Shown: positions 11,911 through 23,974 of the stretch, in pieces
How the letters are laid out: each line of letters begins with the position of its first letter
Position numbering within the stretch: position 1 is the stretch's first letter
Source of the DNA: Salticus scenicus
Taxonomy: Eukaryota > Arthropoda > Arachnida > Araneae > Salticidae
Direction of reading: 5' to 3'
Assembly (NCBI GenBank): GCA_963930645.1
Contig: OZ005653.1
Span: 110,992,259 to 111,056,258 of the forward strand
DNA length: 64,000 nucleotides
Notes under the pieces: generated by a model
Databases searched by the model: none
What the model saw: only the letters and a program-made list of their open reading frames with translations
What the model was told of the DNA's origin: nothing
Program-made: the position numbers and the translations under genes

Positions 11911-12299
11911 GAGGTGCTGGTGTGTGGGTCTAGAACGGATTTCCCTCTCAAACTAATTCCCCCCCTTCCGCCCCCTTTAAATCTACTTTCCCCCTTTCCC
12001 CCCCTTTAAAATTGAAAATTCCAAAATCGTAGATATTGATTTTTTTGTATTCGAGTCTAGTTCCCCCATGTACAATGTCTACACCGTGAAGTAATTTGGA
12101 GCTGAGTTATGCTTTCCAACGTGTGTTTAACCCCTGCCCCCCCAGGGGGGGAACCGTTCAACTTTTTTTATTTTTCTCTTTTCATAACACATCTACAGAC
12201 CAAGGCCTTTTTTCAGACACCTCAACCAAATTTTTACACCCAGCGGTTCTCTCAATTTAGTGGAGGCAGACAAAAACACGCTTCAAATTAATATATAGA

Positions 12300-13270
12300 T
12301 GTGAAAACAATAACCTGGTAAAAGCTTTAAATGTGGGCATTTAAAATTTTAATTGTTGCTAAAAAGAAAAAAAAAAATCTTTTTTTTTTTTTTTCAAACA
12401 TAAAATGAAATATGCTTTTACGTGAAAAAAAAAAAAAAAAATAAATAAAAAAATAAAATATTTTACTCATGCACATGAAAAAATGAAAATTGAAAATTGA
12501 GTAAAAAAAAAAAAAATAGATAAAATTGCACGAGAGTTCCAAAAATTAAAGGAAATATAAATGAACGTTAAATAAATAAAATTGTCGTCTGCTCAATCAC
12601 GTGATATTAAAAAACAATGAATCGAATTCAGTAAATATGGAAAGGAAAGGAAAACGAAAAGAAAAGAAAGAAAAAAAATATATAAACCAACGAGAAACCA
12701 AAGCGGGCTTTAAATCAATTTCATGATTTCTTTAAATTTTATTTTTGTTTGTAAAGTGATTTAGAAAAGAGTTTCCTTTAAATATAGTGACCAGCGAAGT
12801 GAGAAAAGCCTTCGTTGATTCACTACCTTCATTGATTTCATGGATTAAAAAAATGGTTTCGTTAACAAACTTTGATCTATAAGCTCGCAGCATCAGGCCA
12901 AGTTTTGTACATTTCGAGTTTGATTTTGAATTTTTTCCCGCATTCGGAATTCAGTTCGTCCAAAACCGGGACTTTGCTAGTATTTAATAAAACAATATGG
13001 GAAAAAAAAATAATTTTGATCGATAATATTTTTATAATTAAGGCCTTACTTGCGTAAAATGTGACCTTTTTCTAAACTCTTAAGGGCGAAACATTAATTT
13101 TCCCAACGTGTATAGCAACAGTCTAATATAGATGTTCTAATAAAATGGCAACGGTTTAATAAAATATACTATATTACAATCCACTGATGAAGAAAATGCA
13201 GTGATTTTACTATAATAATGAATAAATGGCCAACGTCAGTAAATAGAGTTTCTCTATTTTAACTATAAAG
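12300..13270. other. Intergenic, homopolymer-rich
   Basis: A and T tracts at 12365-12530 create spurious open frames. The phrase TTTAAATATAGTGACCAG near 12778-12796 recurs inverted at about 46330-46352, suggesting an unrecognised repeat end. No gene seen. Confidence 0.5.
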
Positions 13271-13292
13271 GGGGAAAAATTAGTATAACTTC

Positions 13293-13911
13293 ATGACGCG
13301 AAATGTGAAATGCGCAGTGCACGACCACTGTCACAGGACCAAGCACCCTCAAGTTTTAGAAATAATAATTAAAATTGCAAAACTTAAAAATTTCCTTTCC
13401 CTGGCGCACGTTTTTGACCACAGGGGTGTCGTCGGCAATGAAATGGCAGACACTTTAGCTAAAGCTGCAACTGAGAACACCAATATTCATTTTCATCTTC
13501 TTGCACCTCCATCTCATGTAAAATTTAAATTCAAAACTCTCCACCTCCAGAATTGACAGGCCTTATAGGATATCTCCGAGAAAGGGAGGTACACTTACAA
13601 TTTAATTCCTCAAGTAATATCAAATTCCTGGAACCGAACTCCACCCGTCACATCTTTTCTTACGGGACACGGTCCCTTTCCTGCATACCTCAAAAGATTT
13701 CACTGCCGACGTTCACCTCTGTGTCCTTGTGGAGAGGAGGGAACTCCATCCCACTATTATTTCACATGTAGGCCCACCTCTTCTTTTCACCTTCGAAATC
13801 CTTCTCCTAGACCTCAAAACTTGATAGACAATATAGTCACGCGTAAGAATCTCTTCATAAAACTTAATAAAATTTTCACTCTCTTAATGGACCTATCAAA
13901 TCTTACTGATT
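13293..13911 (+). pseudogene. I-type LINE ORF2 3' end: RNase H tail plus zinc knuckle
   Basis: The first frame (to about 13553) ends an RNase H domain: HRGVVGNEMADTLAKAAT is the conserved C-terminal block whose D contributes to the active site. A TGA at about 13554 and at least one shift near 13650 follow. The next frame reads TSFLTGHGPFPAYLKRF, then C-x-C-x7-H-x4-C (CPCGEEGTPSHYYFTC), then a tail ending LSNLTD and stop at about 13911. This is the same order as the 6039-6476 copy, so the two define one I-clade-like family. Being 5' truncated and frameshifted, it is inactive. Confidence 0.75.
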
Positions 13912-14155
13912 AATAGTCTCTGCTTTTTTCTTTCCTTTTTGCCTATATGCTCAATTTGCAAGTGCCATTGGTAAATAGAAAGATTCACCAGCTCAATAAT
14001 TGCCCACTGTCGGCTCTAGGCTAAAGCCTGGCGAATAATGTACTTTTTTTTTTTTTTTTTTTTTTTTTTGAGTTTTTAAATAAACTGCGAGTAGTCCCCT
14101 TAAAATCGCTGAAGATCGCTCCAAGAGTGATGAGCGGGGGCTGCTCCCTGTTCAA
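13912..14155 (+). mobile_element. 3' UTR of the second LINE copy
   Basis: Runs from the ORF2 stop through a T tract (14045-14069) to the conserved terminal block AAAATCGCTGAAGATCGCT and GTGATGAGCGG shared with the 6.7-kb copy. No clear target duplication noticed. Confidence 0.55.
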
Positions 14156-15179
14156 TGCACGACCACTATAGGTTAATGAATGGCTAACTTTCTTAATTTT
14201 ACTTTTAATTATAATGCATTACGTTGCATACAATTACTTTATAATTAGCTAAAAATATTTTATCGGCCATGATTTTATTTTTTTAGGGTGACGTTATAAA
14301 TACCTTACAAAATACATTCAGTAAAATTTAATATTTATTCGAACACAATTGCTAAAATTCTTACTCTGAATAATGATGTGCGAAACTGTGTTTGAGAAAC
14401 AATTTATAAATGAAGACGTTTAAAAACCTCTATAATATATTGCAATGAATAATATATTCCATAAAAACATAGGTTTTCAAATTATGTTATTGAAAATCTT
14501 ATTAACAATGTTAAATAATAAAAAAGTGGCAAAATGTGGAAGCAAGCAAAGATCAGTGGAAACTTAGAATAATGATTATTATTATTATTATTATTAATAT
14601 TATTATGTTTTTTATTTTCGCAATAATATAACCATGAGAGAAATTTTATTAATACTCTTAACTTTAAAATAATTTTAATCATGCAGAATCAGCACTTCTA
14701 ATCTTGGACCTGAGATCTTCATAAACTTCTATAATTAATGAAAAACTTTGTAACATTTTAAGAGGTATGTTTTCCGCATCGCAGAATCTCTTATCAATAC
14801 TGATAGCGATTAAAATAAAAAGAATGTTTTAATGAAAAAAAAAATAAATAAATAAATAAAATGAGTGTTTTTTTAATGGTCCCAAATGATCCATTAACCT
14901 TCCAGAAATATGATCAGCGTAAAGAATTTTTTTTTTGCTAATTTGATAAGCATGATAATGGAAAAGTAATTACTTTCATATTTTTATGTAATGTTTTTTT
15001 ATGTTAATTTAAATGTTAAATTATGATTTTAATGCATATTTGATTTTAAATTATTTTAAAATTTAAAACTTGGTCGTATCTTGTGCATTTAACTTTTGAA
15101 AACATAAAATACAGCTACACATATCCACAAATTAAAAAAATTATATTTTTTAAATAATTTCTCCTGAATGAATCTTTGA
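14156..15179. other. AT-rich intergenic DNA
   Basis: Only a (TTA)n tract near 14573-14600 and A/T runs. No gene, RNA or transposon end recognised. Confidence 0.5.
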
Positions 15180-15700
15180 CAGATTTATAATCGCCTAGCC
15201 CAAACCCCTGCACCTAGAAGCATAACACTTGGTTTAAACGTTACTTCAGAGATTTAGATCCTCAATACGATGAGTATTAAACAAATCAGAAGGGGGAGGA
15301 GATTTCCAGGCCTATCTCAGGAAGGAAATTTTTAATCTTTAAATCTGATATGTTCAAATTATAGGCCATATAAAGTTAATTTGTCAAATTTCTCTTCCAC
15401 CCCTCCTTTAGAAGTTGGAGAACAAAAACGTTTTCCCTATTGTAACTCTATTTCAAATTATAACAGGAAGGCACTATTGGTGTGCTAGATGGTTATATTT
15501 ACCTAGCACACAGTATAAAGTTATTTTGAGACATACCTCCCCCTCCCCCCCCATTAGCACAAACTATAATAAGATTCTGCAAAATCATCCCCTTTTCATC
15601 CTTTAGGGGTGAAGGAGTAAAACACGTGTTTCCTAGCATTGTTCCAAATTATATGAGGAAGGCAATTTTTAGCGTGCGGGTTGGTTTTTAAGTCTGGGGA
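15180..15700. repeat. Diverged tandem repeat, monomer ~175 bp
   Basis: Two clear monomers: around 15405-15485 (CCTTTAGAAGTTGGAG, TTTTCCCTATTGT, TTCAAATTATAACAGGAAGG) and around 15599-15670 (CCTTTAGGGGTGAAGG, TTTCCTAGCATTGT, CCAAATTATATGAGGAAGG). A weaker one may precede at 15240-15330. Non-coding. Confidence 0.45.
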
Positions 15701-16033
15701 CTGGTTGAACATTCTTTCCTGATTGTAAAAGTAAAATATATTGTAAAAGTAATTCGACAGATTGTAAAAATAATGCTTGTAAAAGTAAAATGGACAGAAA
15801 GAGAAGATAGTGCGTTGGTATGATGGTACCGCATGCACTGGGTAATGGGACTCGATAATGCAAGTGGGAACGGCACAACCGAAGTTATTTTGGACTTTGC
15901 CGATATTTATGCTTGATTAAGTCTCTTTCCGTGCACGCACTCGTGTATATCTCTGCCGCAGGCAGTGGGACTCGCACACAGCATGGTGAATTTGTAAAAG
16001 TTGCTATCCAAACCAAGTTTTTTACATGTTTTC

Positions 16034-16072
<39 letters not shown>

Positions 16073-16216
16073 ATTCATTTAAATATAACCAGCAAAAGTG
16101 GGGAGACTGGTTAGTATTGTATAAAAATATTATTTATATTATATAGTTTTAATTCAAAATTATACATTAATATTATAATAGTTTAAAACTGTTCAAAAAT
16201 AGTTTTTTCATATTAT
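15701..16216. other. Intergenic with a TTGTAAAAGTAA mini-array
   Basis: TTGTAAAAGTAA-like words recur at about 15724, 15739, 15760 and 15776. A 32-base T tract lies at about 16037-16069. No gene seen. Confidence 0.4.
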
Positions 16217-16858
16217 TGTTGCGTACTTGGGGGTTCGTGAGTTGTCCGAGAATGAAAGGCAAAACTTACAAAAGTTCAGTAATTTATTCACAGAAAGTTC
16301 CAGAAAAATACAGGTCTATAAACCAAGTATCAGCTTCAATTCAACCAGTAAACACAGCTTAAACAATAGCTGTCAATAGCGAATCCACAGTACAAACTGT
16401 ATAGCAATAACACTTGAAACAAGTCTCTTTCAGAGAGGCTCAAAGCAATGCAAGTACTAGCGAAGCTGGCTGAAAACTGAACTGAACTGACAGGCCTTGG
16501 CGGGAAAACGTCCTTATATACCCCTGTAGAAAAGTGTGGAATGTTCCAGAAATTTCCGTATCTCATCAGTCATTGAGATTAGAGCTTCCATATTTGGCAT
16601 ATCCCTTATAAGGATTTTCTCGCGAAGATCGACAAAAAATCGCCAAGGTGGAAAAAACCCGCCAAATTTGGCGCCAAATTTGGCGCCAAATCCATTACCT
16701 GCCTTATTGGGGCTTTTTAATGCGTTTTTAAGGGAAAATAAGGCTATTACAACGCTAAAACGACTAGAAATGCACAAAATTAGCACTTTATCAACTTACT
16801 AAGCCTCTTTGAAAGAATTTATACAAAAATAAACACAATTATTTACAATTTTTTAACA
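16217..16858 (-). mobile_element. Solo LTR, 642 bp, 4-bp target duplication TTAT
   Basis: Starts TGTTGCGTAC and ends TTTTTTAACA on the plus strand, flanked by TTAT at 16213-16216 and 16859-16862. In the minus orientation it has a TATATAAGG box (16512-16520) and an AATAAA (complement at 16283-16288) in the order expected for an LTR. A homologous LTR in the opposite orientation is at 22245-22876. No internal retrotransposon sequence adjoins it, so it is a solo LTR left by LTR-LTR recombination. The 4-bp duplication fits Ty3/Gypsy. Confidence 0.85.
16667..16690. promoter_or_regulatory. Two abutting TTTGGCGCCAAA palindromes (E2F-like)
   Basis: Within the solo LTR, 16667-16678 and 16679-16690 are each a perfect 12-bp palindrome TTTGGCGCCAAA, which matches the E2F/DP consensus TTTSSCGC. 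The sister LTR keeps one copy (22413-22424) and a decayed second. They lie in U3, upstream of the TATA box in LTR orientation. Confidence 0.45.
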
Positions 16859-17619
16859 TTATAGATGTGAATGTGATATGAGTAAAAATGCTGCATCTAG
16901 TAATTTCAAGCATTTAAACAGAGAAAGCTTAAGGTAGGTGTGTGTATATAATTTATTCTAAGTTTATGAACATATTTTGTATTTTATATAATGAATAAAT
17001 TTTATATATTTAAATACATATTTCAATAAAAATTTAAAAAGATATTTCTAAACACAACTTTTTTTTTTTTTTTTTTTTTTTTTTTGACTCTGTTTTATTC
17101 ATTTAAAAATAGTTTATATTATCTATGCATTTGAGTTGAATTGGTAACTACAAAATATGCAAATAAGTGCATAATTACGTATGCGAATTTAGGATTTTTT
17201 TCCTAGCGTACTTAAATACCCCATAGTAAAGAAAGATTTTATCGTAAAAATATTTTTTTTTTCTTTTCTTCCTTTCATTTTCTTTCTTTCTTTTTTTTTT
17301 TTTTATTAAGCTTTGTTTCATGGATTAATAAATTCTGCAAAATCATTTGCTTATTCAAGCTTTGTTTTCTGCGATATAACATACTTTATTATACACTATT
17401 TTTAAATGAATTTTTAAAATATGACATTTCTGTAAATGAAACAATGAATTTTGCATGTTTAATTTATTATTTGATTTATTGAACAAATCTTTTAACTCTA
17501 CGCAAACCATGGATATTTTTTTTCTTTATCTCAAAACTCTTCTCCAATTGCGATGTAAGTTTTTTCTGTGATATTATTTTCTTTCACTTTTTTATTCATA
17601 TTTATTTAATTCAATAGAA
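16859..17619. other. AT-rich intergenic DNA
   Basis: T tracts at about 17060-17085 and 17286-17304; nothing else. Confidence 0.5.
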
Positions 17620-18450
17620 GAAAGTATTGAATTCGTAAATATTTTGACTTCCGGTTTTCGATTTGCACGTTTGAGAGATCTAGAACACGATTTGACCATT
17701 TTTAGAAAATGTCTGTCTTTGTGTGTGTGGTAAAACTTTTATCACCGGACATATTGCTCCGAATTGTATATAGATTTATACGTATTCTGTCCGTCTGTGT
17801 GTGTGCGACAAAAAATTTGTGGCGACTGTATCTTCGAAACTACTGCGCAGAATTGTATATAAACTTATATGTCGATGCACCTTGACATAAATTAGTGCCT
17901 TTCAACTTTTGGTGTCAACCGCTCAACAGATGACGTTGCTACACAACGATTTTCGCAATTTAAGGGTAGGCTATATCTCAGGTTCTATTGAATATAATCA
18001 AACAAAACTTTATATGTGAAAAGGTCATTATGAAACATTATGCTGATTCAATTTGAATGATTAACGTTTAACAGGTGGCGCTGATTTACAGCAATTAGCT
18101 TAATTTAAGAGAAAGTTATATCTCTGGAACTACTGCACAAAATTGCCTATCAATTTTTGGTGTCAACCGCTCAACAGTTGGCGCTGCTACGCAGCCTTTT
18201 CCGCTATTACATGGAAGGCTATATCTCAGGTTCTATTGCGTATCATTAAGCAAAACTTAATATATGAGAAGGTGATTATGAGACATTATGAAGATTCAAT
18301 TTGGATGCTTATTTGTCTACAGGTGGCTCTGCTATATTCAATTATTTTTCGATAACGGGAAAGCCATATCTACACTTCTATGGTATATAACTTTACGAAA
18401 CTCGATATGTGAGATAGCCATTATAAAAACGCATTTTTTAAGATTTTATT
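17620..18450 (+). repeat. Modular repeat with GTGGCGCT-containing monomers
   Basis: Opens with GAAAGTATTGAATTCG (about 17630), then CTTCCGGTTTTCG, a TGTCTGTCTTTGTGTGTG run, then monomers with GGTGTCAACCGCTCAACAG, a GGCGCTGCTAC core and GGTTCTATTG. Cores lie at about 17927 (decayed), 18071-18083 (ACAGGTGGCGCTG), 18175-18185 (CAGTTGGCGCT) and 18320-18332. The same family supplies 7469-7800 and probably a fragment at about 43580-43660. Confidence 0.6.
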
Positions 18451-18467
18451 TATAGACTATAAAACTG

Positions 18468-18498
<31 letters not shown>

Positions 18499-19508
18499 GG
18501 TGTTTGTTTTCTCTAAGATGAAAATCGTTTGCATTCTTCATGTTAGATATGTTTAATAAATTATAGTTTTAATATTGTAAAGCTCGTAACAGAATATTGT
18601 ACTAGAAGTATGTGGAGAAGAGAACAGGGATGGTTTCATAAGGACAACTTTGCTCTCAAGGTCAACTATGCCATCATTTCACTATAAATCTTAATTTAAA
18701 ACAATGACCAACACATCTGAGGAATCTTAAAGACACAAAAAATAGGTAAAATCTATAAATCATTCTGTGATTAGCTGTGACATGCAATGTTATTATATAC
18801 ATATAAATGTGTGTGTAACTATACTTGTTCGTATAATACTGTAATAAAAGTTTATATTAAAAAAATTTAGAATTTTAAAAATATTTTTTAAACGTAAATA
18901 TGTCGTGTATGTATTATTGTATATTAAACACGTAAATTTTAAATTTTAGACGATTTTAGCCCTATTTAAGGCTTATGCGCGAACTAAAGATATTATGTAA
19001 AAGCTATAAAATATTTTTTTAGGTTGAAACTACGCTATATACTGACACTTTATGGCTGTTGCATTATAAGAAATTACAAAAAAAAAAAACAAATTTTGTT
19101 ATTTTTTGAAAATTTCAATTTTTAACATATTTTTTCAAACTTTCAGCCTCATGCGCGAACTGAAGATGTCAACATAGAATTTTTTTTTTTTTTTTTCCCC
19201 CAACTGAGGATACCAAACTACAACTTTTGAGAGGTAACGTGATTCCGAAATAAAAAAAATCGATTTTTTCGAACCACCCTAATCTGTACTGATTGCCAAT
19301 AAAGCTTTTCGTAATTTTTTTTCGTAGATGAAACATAATATACGAAATGAAATATTATATATATATACAACAACACATAAACTAAATCTTTTTGTATAAA
19401 TTATTGTAAGGGTCCATGAAGTAAATATTAAACAATTTTAATCGCACTTACCAGTTTTGGGTCAGTTGAACTTTTTGGAACCGTACCATTCATTTTATAA
19501 TTTCTTAA
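18451..19508. other. Intergenic with an old partial duplication
   Basis: (TTA)n at about 18472-18497. A phrase around GCTTATGCGCGAACTAAAGAT (about 18970) recurs as CCTCATGCGCGAACTGAAGAT at about 19147, so 18.95-19.25 kb contains two diverged monomers of about 175 bp. No gene. Confidence 0.4.
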
Positions 19509-19512
19509 TTAA

Positions 19513-19798
19513 CCCTTTCGCGACTGCTAACGTAGATTCGCGTAATTTGAAAATATGTTTCTTTCGTAATTTGTGTGTTACATATTTCTTAAGTGTGTAC
19601 CCAGTGTTCATATTTTTGCAATAAAATACACTGTGGAAAGAAATATATTGATTAGAAATAATATAATTATAATGTATATTCATTTGTAATATAAGTGTGA
19701 AAACAGAAAATTTGTTCTGAAATATTTTATTTTCAGAGAATAACGCCCGTAGGCGGATCTTACTGTCAAAAAGACAAAATCCTGCGGTTTCAAATGTG
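19513..19798. mobile_element. Possible piggyBac-like MITE between TTAA sites
   Basis: TTAA at 19509-19512 precedes CCCTTTCGCGACTGC; the other end, read inverted from TTAA at 19799-19802, is CACATTTGAAACCGC. The ends match only in part. TTAA duplications are the piggyBac signature, but TTAA is common in such AT-rich DNA. Confidence 0.35.
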
Positions 19799-19802
19799 TT
19801 AA

Positions 19803-20016
19803 AATATATTTTTAAAAGTTAAAGTATATTTTTAAAAATATATAGAGTTAAAATTTATTTATAAGATTTAAAAGACTAAAGTATCCTTAAAATAATAATC
19901 CTCCCCCTACAAAATAAATAAATAAATAAAAATGAAGCAATATATGAAGTAAATGATTAAGCTTTTAACTATGACTGTAGTTAAGCAACTATTTTACAAG
20001 TCTGTCTTGCATTCCA

Positions 20017-20057
<41 letters not shown>

Positions 20058-20753
20058 ACAATTTTTACATTCATCCTATTTTTCTATTTAGAAAAGTAAA
20101 CCCCGTCTATTTAGATATTTTTTTTTCATCTAGTGTTCGTGTAAAGGATTCAAAATTTATCACCAGTAATCGACGAAGTAAATACCACTTGTGCATATTT
20201 TTGTCAACGTAAAATAAGGGGTTTAACATGAATACTCAATGTCACATTTACTTATCATTTTTGTATTGTTTTGTTTTGAAGAACGATGAAGCTTTTCTTC
20301 TTTAGAAAACAGGAATTCTTGATGCTAACACTATTGTCTAAAAATCATCATTTTTGTTTCATTTCTTTGCGTTTGACGTTGTTGTTATATAATTTGACCC
20401 GTAAATAATAAATAAAAATATTCTGTCTAATTTTCTTTCTTTTTTTTTTTTCAGATTTGATTTGTTATCTCATGCAAAACTTTATGGGAGAGGGCACCCT
20501 AAACCACTCGAAAAGAAAGATTTACTTATATCTCGAAAACTAATAACTGGAATGAGCTGAAAATTTGCACACCCATATTTTTCAGCATTAGGATTCATTT
20601 TATGTAAAAATTAATATAGGTCATAATTCATAATTTTTATAAATATGAATTTATTAATATTTCCCATAATTAAAAATATTTTTCACAATAAAAAATATTT
20701 TTCAGAATCAAAAGTAATGATGGATTATGTTTGGGTTTCTTCACTGTATCTCG

Positions 20754-20799
<46 letters not shown>

Positions 20800-22240
20800 T
20801 GTCGATGAAGTTATTTTTCGTGAAGATATTAATAAAAGTTTGAAATATGAATTTAACATTAGCACCTTCAAACTTTGGCCACTTATAGCTCTGTGGAAAA
20901 AAAAAAAAAAAAAAGTAAAACATACAACCAATTATTTTTCGCGCTGTAGCGATCCCAGGAATTCAAGTATAAAATAAAAATGAGGCATTATCCTTGAAAA
21001 AAATCAATGTTGTTGCGCGTTTTAATATGTAAGCGACCCCCAATTCAAAATTCCAGCTCATTTTCTGAAACTACTCACAATTCTCCATCGAATGAGACCT
21101 ATTGCATTTTCTAAATCAATTAGCAACGAAGTTACGTTGAGCGTTGCGATTTTTTTTTCCCGACTGTGCATATGTATATATATATATTGAAAATTACATT
21201 ATATAATTGTAATGTAAGACATGGTAAAATAAAAGAGAATAGACGATTATATGCCACCAAAATCCAAATTAACCATTAAGATTTACTTAAATTCTGAGTT
21301 ATTTAACATTTTAAAGGAAAAAGTAATAATAATTTTATTGACATTATTGTTTAATTAAAATATAATTTATTCACAAGAAACTTACCGTAACATAATTCCT
21401 CGATTATTATCTCAAAATCATTGAGCTTTAGATGATGTTAAATTGAAATTGAAGCAATATTAATTATAAATTACAAAATAGAAGAACAATAACAAATGAA
21501 CTAATTTGAAATATTTTAAAACCAGTTCTTCAGATGAAAAATGACTAAAAAGTTTCATAACCGTGTAGGAAACCCACGGTTGAGCAAAATCAAGTTTTCG
21601 AACACTGATTCGCATTAAAGCTAAATAATCAGTGGGTTTTCCGATATTGCTTACAAATCAATAATTGAAAAAAAAAAAAAAAAAAAATGAAATCAATGAG
21701 AAATTAGAACCAAATAAGCATGAGTTTTCACAAGTACTGTCACATGTTTAAATTCATTGTAACGGGAAATACGAGATAAATTGTGAGAAGAAGTAACAAA
21801 AAAAAAAAAAGATTACGGCAATCAACCATAGAGGCAAGAAATTTAGTCTAACATACCAGTAGAGGAAGACAGCGATGAACGTGGTGTAAGGTAACTTGGA
21901 GAGATAATTTCCATCCGTTGAGAAATATTATTACTTAAAATTGTATAGATTTGTAATAATTCGCTAAAATATATAACAATAATTTTGATAATAATTCTAT
22001 TTTGTTAATCTAATTGATTAATTTTAATTTGTTAAACTATTCCTATTTCTTTTTAATTCTTAACACAACCGTAATAACTGCATTAGCTAAAGGATAATTA
22101 ACTCCAAGTACGAATTAACGGTTAATTAAATGATAAAATGCAGAAATTTACTAAAGTATCACTAACTTTAACTAAAATTATGGCATTATTATTAATATTA
22201 CAATTCCCTTTTATTTATTTACTTATTTTTAATTATATAT
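19803..22240. other. Long intergenic stretch with microsatellites
   Basis: T tract at about 20027-20056; (TA)n at 20757-20795; A tracts at 20900-20914 and 21670-21686. The segment 20455-20600 (ATATCTCGAAAACTAATAACTGGAATG) and 20990-21170 have the look of an old repeat, but no partner is present in the window. No gene, RNA or transposase found. Confidence 0.5.
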
Positions 22241-22244
22241 ATAT

Positions 22245-22876
22245 TGTTACAAAATTGTAAATAATTGTGTTTATTTTTGTATAAATTCTTTCAAAGAGGC
22301 TTAGTAAGTTGATAAAGTGCTAATTTTGTGCATTTCTAGTCGTTTTAGCGTTGAAATAGCCTTATTTTCCCTTAAAAACGCATTAAAAAGCCCCAGTAAT
22401 GCAAGTAATGGATTTGGCGCCAAATTTGGCGACTTTTTCCCACCTTGGCGATTTTTTTGGCGACCTTGGCGAGAAAATCCTTATATGGGATATACCAAAT
22501 ATGGAAGCTGTAAGTTGATTGGTTGACCACTTTCTAGAGTTTTCTCGAAAAATCTGGGCTCCATGGAACAGCATATAAGGAGCGCTTCCTCGCCAAGGCA
22601 GTTAGTTCAGTTCAGTTTTCAGCCAGCTTCGCTAGTGCTTGCATTGCTCTTGAGCCTCTTTGAGAGAGACTTGCTTCACGTGTTATTGCTATACAGTTTG
22701 TACTGTGGATTTGCTATTGACAGCTGTTGTTTAAGCTGTGGTTACTGCTTGAATTGAAGCTGATAATTGATTTATTGACCTGTATTTTTCTGGAACTTTC
22801 TGTGAATAAATTACTGAATTTTTGTAAGTTTGGCCTTTCATTCCCGGACAACTCACGAACCCTCAAGTACGCAACA
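22245..22876 (+). mobile_element. Solo LTR, 632 bp, plus orientation
   Basis: Starts TGTTACAAAATTG, ends AAGTACGCAACA, flanked by ATAT at 22241-22244 and 22877-22880 (a 4-bp duplication, though in TA-rich DNA). TATA box ATATAAGG at 22573-22580, AATAAA at 22805-22810. It is the same family as 16217-16858, in the opposite orientation. One TTTGGCGCCAAA palindrome at 22413-22424. No internal region adjoins. Confidence 0.8.
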
Positions 22877-23338
22877 ATATATATATATATAGATATATAT
22901 ATAGATATAGATAGATAGATAGATAAATTACAATATTAATAAATTTATAGGTATATTTATACTAAACTACGTTATAAAATTTTCATTGTAAATTTTTATA
23001 ATAATGTTTAAACCAAACTCATAAAACAATTTAATAAATGTGAAATTTTGCATAGAATAACTTTAAGGTGTTTGGCGTTATTCAATTTAAACTTCCAATC
23101 AAAATATAAAATCCTGTTTCCAAATTGACACACGAAATTTTCAGTCACCACATTTTAAATCCCAATATTAAATTTATTTACTAGAATGAAACGAAGATTT
23201 TCAATATTTTATAAATTGGATACATATGCAAAATGTATTTGGTATTCTACGTTTTCTGTGTTTCTTCAATAAAATTAATATCGCTTTAGAATTTATTTTA
23301 ATACACATACAATATATATATTAGTCCAGTCTATATAA

Positions 23339-23370
<32 letters not shown>

Positions 23371-23434
23371 CTTTTTAATTTTTCAGTAATCACTTAAATA
23401 TTTGAAAATTATGATAGAGCTTTAAATGTTTGTT

Positions 23435-23477
<43 letters not shown>

Positions 23478-23969
23478 TCTCTAAAATTATCTATATATAG
23501 TCTCTAAAACACTATTTAGCCTCTAAAATTGAAATTGTAACAATAAAATTTGTGGAGGTTTACAATCAAGGCAATAGAATTATGTATACAATAGCTGAGA
23601 TATTTTGACTAAAAATTAACCCATTTAATGAAAAATCTTGCATCATGGAAATGAGCCTTTTTCTTTCTTTATTTCTACATATTCTTTTTTCAATTAATTC
23701 TCTTTTAACACTTGGGTATTTACATATAATTTGAGAAAATGTGACGTTGTTAGTATCTCATGTTATTAGACTGTTTGTCAATAATTTTAACAGTCTTTTA
23801 GTCGTTTTAATCAGTTCATTTAAAATACAAAATTATTGACTAAAAAATAAAAATTCAACAAGAACAACAACAACAACAACAAAAATACATATTACTAAAT
23901 ACTGTTAACTCATTCTTCAAAAACAAGCATTTAATATGTAATGAGACATGAAACTACTCATGAACTGCA
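22877..23969. other. Intergenic; TA/GATA microsatellites
   Basis: TA and AGATAT repeats at 22877-22925, a 30-base T tract at about 23341-23370 and (TA)n at about 23439-23474. No gene. Confidence 0.5.
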
Positions 23970-23974
23970 AATTT

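Larger units (their letters stand above)
9169..12299 (-). mobile_element. Non-autonomous Helitron, 3.1 kb
   Basis: On the minus strand the element begins with TCTATATATTAATTTG (12299 downward) immediately after an A, and ends with CTAG (9172-9169) immediately before a T, the A/T insertion preference of Helitrons. Eleven to twelve bases inside the 3' end is a perfect hairpin, CGTCGAATTCGACG (9181-9194). No Rep/helicase is encoded. The interior is three unrelated tandem arrays (9.3-10.3, 10.45-11.25 and 11.3-11.9 kb) that I annotate separately. The second Helitron 3' end in the window (about 50730) shares ACGGGTT...GCTAGT. Confidence 0.75.

Noticed and set aside
20645..20977. Open frames of IYIYIY or similar, here and at other (TA)n tracts (about 3150, 26000, 36170, 41800, 51280, 53000)
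   Set aside because: Produced by TA and TG microsatellites; no real protein sequence on either side.
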